This document shows positions 57,627 through 64,000 of a DNA stretch of 64,000 nt, one piece after another (the stretch's first letter is position 1; each line of letters begins with the position of its first letter). Origin of the DNA: Spongilla lacustris (Eukaryota > Porifera > Demospongiae > Spongillida > Spongillidae); NCBI GenBank assembly GCA_949361645.1, contig OX442421.1:1638501-1702500 (forward strand). The letters run 5' to 3'. The notes beneath the pieces are model-generated. The model was not told the DNA's origin and did no database searches. It worked only from the letters and a program-made list of their open reading frames with translations. The position numbers and the translations under genes were made by a program.

Positions 57627-57723
57627 TCGTGAATTATAGCGCACACGGGCCGCTATCAAGCGGTGCGACTCAAGTGAATATTTGTAGAAGTCCCGAAGTT
57701 GCCTCGTGTACGCTATAATTCAC
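57627..57723. mobile_element. Short inverted-repeat element, 97 bp
   Basis: CGTGAATTATAGCGCACACG at the left and CGTGAATTATAGCGTACACG in reverse complement at the right, enclosing about 57 bases. It is MITE-like in form but too short to classify. Confidence 0.7.
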
Positions 57724-57954
57724 GACAGCAGACTCGCAACCATGTATACTTCAGTAATAGTATTGAACGGGAATATTTATTTCGCGGCATTAGATACAGC
57801 TTCAATAAAAATAAAATCAGTCAGTTGCTATAATCTGTATTCATTTTAAATGATGATAGCAGACAGGGGAGTCACGTGCACGCCAATTAACAGCAGCTCC
57901 CCCATCTCGGAAGATAGGTTATTGTAGTAGTTATTAATTCACTAACAGAGTCTA

Positions 57955-58225
57955 TCTGCAAAATGAGTAGCAGTTGAGGATGAAACCTTCAAACCCCGCT
58001 AATACTATATATAAAAGTAGCCATCACATAGGCCCAGAACTGACAGTTCGTGCCGTGTCCCTGACGCGATATACAGTCGATGTAAAGCCAACTCTTTATA
58101 CCCTTATACCAACACTCCCTGGCTTAGCCCATAGCCCTGTTCTATCGCAAAATGAGTGTACTACCTTCAAACTATTTACAAAAGAAGCTAATACGCCCAG
58201 CCGTGCGTGTCCCTAACGATTTACG
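57955..58225. repeat. ~180-bp dispersed repeat, cluster 1
   Basis: One and a half units. Landmarks in order: GCAAAATGAGT, GAAACCTTCAAA, ATAAAAGTAGC, CCCAGAACTGACAGT, TCGTGCCGTGTCCCT, ACGCGATA, CCAACACTCCC, ATAGCC, TTCTATCGCAAAATGAGT. Confidence 0.8.
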
Positions 58226-58229
58226 CAAT

Positions 58230-59095
58230 AGCATAACCTCGTACCACGGCTGTTTTATTGCATTGAATCGGTGGAAACTTAGTACGCGCGCGCCGCGTAA
58301 AATTTTCCCCTAGCAACCTCCTTAGATACCATGGATGCCCGTCACTTCCAAATGTATTACCAGCACATGGGAGTGTAGCCACGTCTCGAAACTTATAAGG
58401 TGTATGGAGCAGTCCTCTGGCTCTGATTTAATGCTTTTTTGATTTTAAATTTCTACTAAGTCACGCGTTGTTGGACCTTAAAGCGCGAAATGTATTTCAA
58501 TTATATTGCTACTCCTGCAGTTTTCCTAAGCAAATGATTAAAGAAACTAAAAGGCTTGCCAAATGGTCTACCAGATTATGCATAGCAACTGTTATGAATC
58601 CTTTTTTTAATCCGTATATAACAAATCCAATGCAGCCACCTAAAAGTCATGAAATACTCATTATTATTATTTTAAAAATCATAAAATGTAACATATCACA
58701 AATAAAGGTGTACATTACTATATAGGTTTGTTCAGGTATCCTCCCAGCTGAAATACAATTATTATAATATACCAGTAGGGCCTACAAAGAAATGAGTAAT
58801 GTATAAATAAACGGTTGACGTTATAATCACCTACAACTGCTTACGTTTCTAGCTGTATGGTTTTACTTCAGGCCTAGAAGTTACACTAATTGGTGCTTTA
58901 TGGAGTCATATGTGCAAACAAGGGTAATGAAGTATGGGTTAATATCCAAATACCCTGAAAGTTTCAATACCCTGCTCCCTAGCTAAAAAGCCAAAGCCAA
59001 TACACCATCTTTTAAATAAGGTGAAGCCAGTATCAGTATCATTTCAGTAGAAAAAGATTTTAAAAACATACCTAGTGCATTAATTTCAACATCAG
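58230..59095. other. AT-rich non-coding DNA, nothing recognised
   Basis: The 85-codon frame at 58468-58725 shows no conserved feature. Confidence 0.45.
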
Positions 59096-59097
59096 AA

Positions 59098-59815
59098 ACC
59101 ATATTGAAGGATGAGAGTGATGTGTGAACAGGGTGAGGGTGATATGTAGAGGGGGGTGATGTGTGGAGGGGGAGGGGGAGGTGTGGAAGGATGAGGGTGA
59201 TGTGTGGAAGGGTGAGGTGTGTGGAAGGATGAGGGTAATGTATAGAGGGGTAGGGTGATGTGTGGAGGTAATGTGTGGAGGTGGAAGGATGTGATGCATG
59301 GAGGGTGAGGGTCATGTGTGGAGGGTGAGGGTGATGTGTGGAGGGTGAGGGTGATGTGTAGAGGGTGAGGGTGATGTGTGGAAGGTGAGGGTGATGTGTG
59401 GAGGGTGATGTGTGGAGGGTGAGGGTGATGTGTGGAGGGTGAAGGTGATGTGTGGAGGGTGAGGGTGATGTGTGGAAGGATGAGGGTGATGTGTGGAGGG
59501 TAAGGGTGATGTGTGGGTGATGTGTGGAGGGTGAGGGTGAAGTGTGGAAGGGTGAGGGTGATGTGTGGAGGGTGAGGGTGATGTGTGGAGGGTGAGGGTG
59601 ATGTGTGGAGGGTGAGGGTGATGTGTGGAGGGTGAGGGTGATGTGTGGAGTGTGAGGATGATATGTGGAGGGTGAGGGTGATGTGTTGAGGGTGAGGGTG
59701 AAGTGTGGAAGGGTGAGGGTGATGTGTGATGTGTGGAGGTGTGAGGGTGATGTGTGGAAGGATGAGGGTGATGTGTGGATGGTGAGGGTGATGTGTGAAA
59801 GGATGAAGGTGATGT
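59098..59815. repeat. Minisatellite GGGTGATGTGTGGAGGGTGA
   Basis: About 35 units of 18-22 bases with variants GGAAGGATGAG and TGTAGAGGG. The minus strand stays open as Thr-Leu-His-Thr-Ser-Pro-Ser repeats, giving 278- and 189-codon ORFs that are not taken as genes. Confidence 0.95.
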
Positions 59816-59944
59816 GCATGCCAGTGAATATGTTTTTCTGTGTGTGTGGGTGTTATGAGTCAGTAGCCTCAATATGAGCAAGCAGCCTTAGTATTAGTAT
59901 CAGCAAATATTCTTAGTATGAGCCATGAGCTGTCAAGCGATTTG

Positions 59945-60050
59945 AATGTGTATGTGTGTATGTGTGTGTTTTTGCGTGTTTGTGTGTGTGTGCCGGTCAA
60001 TAAGTATATGTTTTGTGTGTGTGTGTGTGAGTGCGTGTGTGTGTGTGGGG
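59945..60050. repeat. (GT)n tracts
   Basis: Two GT-rich stretches separated by about 25 bases. Confidence 0.85.
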
Positions 60051-60069
60051 GTATGAGCTAGTACCTTTG

Positions 60070-60275
60070 TATGAGGCAGTTGCTTTAGTGGGAGCCAGTA
60101 GCCTTGGTATGAACACGTGACCAGTATCCCACTTTCGTATGAGCAAATATTCTTAGTATGAGCCATGAGCCAGTATCCTTAGTATCATGCAGTATGAGCC
60201 AGTAGCCTTAGTGTGAGCCAGTATGAGCCTGGTACATAAGCCAGTATGAGCCTTGTATGAGCCAGTAGCCTCATT
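60070..60275. repeat. Degenerate repeat AGTATGAGCCAGTAGCCTT
   Basis: About ten imperfect units with AGTATGAGCCAGTAGCCTTAG and TATGAGCCATGAGC variants; earlier single copies lie at 59870-59930. Confidence 0.8.
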
Positions 60276-60894
60276 TTTAACATTCAATAAGTGGTTTCTA
60301 CTTCCATCAATGCCTAATGTAATATGCAGCCTCTGTGACAGCACAAATACTGCATAGCCTTGCTAAAAGGTCTGCATGTTCCTCCATTATGTGACTATAC
60401 GGTACAAGCAAACGGCTACGCTAAGGTCAAACTACACGAAAGTCAACATTTTTTGCCATATTATAGAATACGACATTCATTATACCTGGTTACTTTGTAC
60501 GTGTTGAATAATGACACAGGAACGCGAATATGTAGGCAGAATCGCTGGGAAAACTGCAGGAAGCTGAAAAAGTGACCTTTTATGCACACCACTCTAATCG
60601 CTCGTTGTAAACGTAACACAACTAATACGTGCGCCGTAGACAGGAACCAAAAACTGAAGTTGCGTGTTTGGGACACGAAATCCATCTAAGACTGCCCCAC
60701 AACATGCTATTTGCCAAACCTTATACACTGCCACCCAATACCAGACACATCGAGCTTTTCGATGCATACTAGGTTGCTAGGCTGGTTGCTAAGAGGATGT
60801 AAACTAATACCGTAATATTCTATTTATAAACTAGGTTTCCAGCCGCAAACAGCCGTGGTACCAACTCTCCCTGGCATTGTCCATAGCCCAGTAC

Positions 60895-61165
60895 GTTCTA
60901 TCGCAAAATGAGTGCACTAGAGGTTGAAACCTTCAAACCCTATGAAAATAATTTATAAAAGTTGCTATTAGTACACGCCCAGAACTGCCAGTAGGTTCGT
61001 GCCGTGTCCCTAATGATTGACGCGATAGTAAATGCAAAACGAACTTTTTATAATCTCATACCAACACTCCCCATAGCTCAGTTCTATCGCAAAATGAGGA
61101 TGAAACCTTTAACATTATTTACAAAAGTAGCTATACGCCCAGGACTGACAGTATGTCTAAAACGC
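60895..61165. repeat. ~180-bp dispersed repeat, cluster 2
   Basis: Same order of landmarks as at 57955-58225 (GCAAAATGAG, GAAACCTTCAAA, CGCCCAGAACTGCCAGT, TCGTGCCGTGTCCCTAATGAT, CCAACACTCCC, TTCTATCGCAAAATGAG), again one and a half units, with TTTATAATCTCATACC in place of TTTATACCCTTATACC. Confidence 0.85.
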
Positions 61166-61426
61166 TGTTTCGTGCCACTACATGTTTTCAAAGCTATGGA
61201 AAAGGGCAAAACCTTACCAGTTTTGTCCAGATTGCTACAAAGAACATATTTACAAACGATCATGCTTAAAAAACGTACAGAACAGTTTTTGCATGCCCAG
61301 AAAGGATTCACATAGCTTCATTACTCAGTTTTTATTAAAAGCTCCCGATGATTCATTCACTTGAATGTTTCTAGACAAGCCTTACCTGTCATAAATTGGG
61401 TGGAATACATTCGAGGCTCTATTCGA

Positions 61427-61690
61427 CAAGTATATAAAAACATTCTCTATGAGAAAGTTGGTGGTATATACGATTAGAAGGCATGCAATAGTGGTGTAAA
61501 AAGGAAGGGAACAAAATATAATAGTCCTATATTTAGCACATTTCTAGGATATTACATGTATGTTATTTGTGTGCTAAATATAGGACTATTACTTATTATT
61601 AGACCTTTGTTCCCTTGCTTTTTACACCACTATTGCCTTCAAATCCTATATATCTCCAACTTTCTCATAGAGAATGTTTTTATATACTTG
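61427..61690. mobile_element. Foldback element, ~120-bp arms
   Basis: CAAGTATATAAAAACATTCT at 61427 returns as reverse complement ending at 61690. The arms include GAGAAAGTTGG, ATAGTGGTGTAAAAAG and GTCCTATATTTAGCACA, with a loop of about 25 bases. Arms differ at several positions. No coding capacity. Confidence 0.85.
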
Positions 61691-61869
61691 TTTCATTGCT
61701 TTTTATTCATAATTGTATGCATATATGCTTTCAAAAAGTCATGACTGATACAATTTAAAATAATATATTAACTGAATTTCATAAGTCATGTTGCAACAGA
61801 CATATTTATACTGATCACATATACTACTATCTAAACTTGGTATATAGAATATCATTTATGATAAGTGTA

Positions 61870-63616
61870 CAGTGCGTAACGTGATACTTGATCTTAAAAT
61901 TTTTTCCAGCAATTTTACAATTCTCTTGATTTTTGTAGCCTAGTGGTATGAGATAATCAAAATATGAAAACGGAATAAGCTTTACTAGCCATCTGGCAAT
62001 AAATAACATTGAAAAAGAAGTGTGTCAAGTTATTTTCGGGCCCGCAATCTTTTATTTTCTATTATTGCTCCAAACACACAGTTTTTAGCCCATTTCTCCT
62101 CTGTTTCGCAATGGATTGCGCTGATCGTTGGTACGTATATGCAGCGTTGCACCTTGCACCAAACTGCGCAGTCCGATTTCGAACCCGGGACACAGTTTGA
62201 GTTCTGCTTGCCTACGAAGGCCAATTTGAGGTGGAAAAGTGTTAGGTCAGGATTTTCTTTAGGCACGTTTTATCCTGCCTAAAAGTGAGCATGTAGGCAG
62301 TCAAATGGTACCTGTATCGGAATCAGGTCTAGTTCTAGCATTATAAGTCGTCTTTACCCTCTAATAGACGCTTCAAGTCGGAAGGTTGAAAAACAGCGGA
62401 CATATTGAAATGAATATCATTTGTTAATGACGTCATTGCTAAACATGACTACTAGTATAGCTGTTGTGCTGATCAGAGCCAAAACGATTCTTTTCATAAC
62501 CAAGAAGAGCAAGTTTCTACCAGTGGGCTACCGCTTCGTAGGAGAAAGCAGTCACCACCAATATGGGAGCCGCTGATGAAGAAAAAAGCCCCAATCAAAA
62601 AAGCCGATCAGCAGCTGTGATTGCCAGCAACGCATTGGGGTAATAAAAAACCCCTTCCTGACTTTCGTTTGGGCATGCATGATTTAACAATACTCCTTCG
62701 GAGAGCTCCAGGTAGTACATGCGCAGTGCTAGCTTTCTTGCATCGGCATCAGGGATGTCTGGCATATGAGCAGCTAAGGCCTCAAGCTCCTTCGATGCAT
62801 TGCTGGCAATCACAGCTGCTGGTCGCCGAGACTTGATGGCTTGCGCTTGCTGCAATCGTGTAACAACTCCGGCCATGGGGTTACCTCTCGGCCAGTCTCG
62901 TGGCTTTTTTCTTCATCAGCGGCGCCAATATTGGTGGCGACTGCTTTCTCCTACGAAGCGTCAGCCCAGAGGTAGAAGCTTGCTCTTCTTGGTTCTGAAA
63001 AGAGCCGTTTTTGCTATGATCTGCACACCCACTTTCAGTTATGTTTAGCAATGACGTCATTAACAAATGATTTCATTTCAATATGTCCGCTGTTTTTCAA
63101 CCTTCCGACTTGAAGCGTCTATTAGAGGGTAAAGACGACTTATAATGCTAGAACTAGACCTGATTCCGATACAGGTACCATTTGACTGCCTACATGCTCA
63201 CTTTTAGGCAGGATAAAACGTGCCTAAAGAAAATCCTGACCTAACACTTTTCCACCTCAAATTGGCCTTCGTAGGCAAGCAGAACTCAAACTGTGTCCCG
63301 GGTTCGAAATCGGACTGCGCAGTTTGGTGCAAGGTGCAACGCTGCATATACGTACCAACGATCAGCGCAATCCATTGCGAAACAGAGGAGAAATGGGCTA
63401 AAAACTGTGTGTTTGGAGCAATAATAGAAAATAAAAGATTGCGGGCCCGAAAATAACTTGACACACTTCTTTTTCAATGTTATTTATTGCCAGATGGCTA
63501 GTAAAGCTTATTCCGTTTTCATATTTTGATTATCTCATACCACTAGGCTACAAAAATCAAGAGAATTGTAAAATTGCTGGAAAAAATTTTAAGATCAAGT
63601 ATCACGTTACGCACTG
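61870..63616. mobile_element. Mariner-type long foldback element, 1.75 kb, TA-flanked
   Basis: Left end CAGTGCGTAACGTGATACTT, right end its reverse complement, with TA on both sides (61868-61869 and 63617-63618). Arms of about 700 bases are nearly identical: the frames at 62022-62282 and 63204-63464 encode the same 86 residues. The symmetry axis is at 62743. Inside, AGCAGCTGTGATTGCCAGCAA (62608) pairs with 62799-62823, so only about 160 bases are single-copy. CAGTGC ends plus TA point to the Tc1/mariner superfamily. The right arm has small indels near 62900-63060. Confidence 0.85.
62595..62876 (-). CDS. Small ORF in the loop of the mariner-type foldback
   Basis: A 93-codon minus-strand frame: MAGVVTRLQQAQAIKSRRPA, then a helical ALAAHMPDIPDADARKLALR and MYYLELSEG. 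A further minus frame just outside (63066-62881) reads EEQASTSGLTLRRRKQSPP. Balanced composition and an uninterrupted frame make coding possible, perhaps a remnant of a captured gene or transposase. No family recognised and no DDE residues identified. Confidence 0.3.
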   Translation of the reverse strand: MAGVVTRLQQAQAIKSRRPAAVIASNASKELEALAAHMPDIPDADARKLALRMYYLELSEGVLLNHACPNESQEGVFYYPNALLAITAADRLF

Positions 63617-63618
63617 TA

Positions 63619-64000
63619 GTACTGCAATATGCCTATTTAAAGTGTGTGCATCAAAACTGCGATAGTTGCAACGCTTATAAATTATAATGCAAACGTAGTG
63701 GAAAAAGGTTACTAAACCAGTATCTGTGATTTTATTGCTAGCGGATCTTTTAGGTTTTTATTTTCTCCTAAAGTTGTACCCACTTAACTCGTGGACGCAG
63801 TTTTAATTGCATCAATAGCACAAATATTACTCTGCTTTTTTTGTGCAATGCACCTGCACTAGCTTCACTAACACCTCCATGTGCAGATCTAGTACAGATC
63901 TCCTGTGCTAGCCATGGGTGGGTATTATTTAGCGTTTTGAGGCTACTTTTATATTCCACCAATATGCTAAGTTTTCTTTAAAAACAGTTACAAACAGAAG
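63619..64000. other. AT-rich non-coding DNA, nothing recognised
   Basis: No supportable feature to the end of the window. Confidence 0.5.

Noticed and set aside
58983..59881. Minus-strand ORFs of 189 and 278 codons with Thr-Ser-Pro-Ser-Thr-His repeats
   Set aside because: Minisatellite translation; no non-repeat coding part.
61182..61364. FCPDCYKEHIYKRSC frame as a zinc finger
   Set aside because: Lies beside a dispersed non-coding repeat; the C-x2-C...C pattern lacks a fourth ligand and other frames are equally open.

Overview
This 64-kb window looks like nuclear genomic DNA of an early-branching animal, most plausibly a demosponge; that assignment is inference. The reasons are spliced metazoan-type genes (a TET dioxygenase, a homeobox gene, a receptor-type tyrosine phosphatase, an Ig/FN3 receptor), short GT-AG introns, AT-rich non-coding DNA, a 200-base scaffold gap (14008-14207), and a very heavy load of decayed mobile elements. 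There is no bacterial organisation: no operons, and the many ORFs do not form gene runs.

Layout. 1-1179: a 1.2-kb foldback palindrome. 2.8-7.1 kb: a phosphatase-domain remnant, LINE and Gypsy fragments, a four-exon transposon-like gene on the minus strand and a RecQ-like fragment. 7.4-8.2 kb: a homeobox gene with a one-base frameshift in the recognition helix. 8.7-13.8 kb: a nest of one non-LTR retrotransposon family, with three C-terminal endonuclease fragments, one long open RT-endonuclease ORF and an inverted, tail-to-tail second copy carrying a different C-terminal module. 14.2-16.2 kb: a nearly intact Gypsy pol with its 3' LTR, next to a chromodomain relic. 16.5-19.4 kb: a 9-bp minisatellite of about 325 units. 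20.6-25.9 kb: Gypsy relics on the minus strand and a RAG1-like zinc-binding relic.

27.2-37.3 kb holds the best host gene, TET, on the plus strand. Six exons encode the Cys-rich part of the catalytic region. Its introns contain a MITE, a BEL/Pao pol relic and a Gypsy gag-protease relic. The double-stranded beta-helix exons were not found. 38.2-43.6 kb: Gypsy gag, protease and integrase pieces interrupted by a DIRS-type tyrosine-recombinase retroelement; the integrase core contains a local inversion. 43.9-46.7 kb: pogo transposase relic, Ig/FN3 receptor exons, a mariner-like MITE and a piggyBac-like MITE.

47.8-57.0 kb is the second host-gene island. It has two helical-protein exons, two Crinkler-like (CRN) PD-(D/E)XK genes side by side (51.1-53.1 and 54.1-54.8 kb) and the terminal exon of an unknown gene with a homopolymer-encoded proline run. 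Simple arrays lie within and around it: (CCCCT)n, (TG)n and a CT-rich minisatellite. 57-64 kb: repeats, including a GATGTGTGGAGG minisatellite, a duplicated ~180-bp repeat family, and foldback elements; the last is a 1.75-kb mariner-type element flanked by TA.

Single-base frameshifts occur in several host-like exons (phosphatase, homeobox, Ig, CRN). Whether these are pseudogenes or uncorrected assembly indels cannot be told from the sequence alone. All family assignments come from motif recognition by eye, with no database search.
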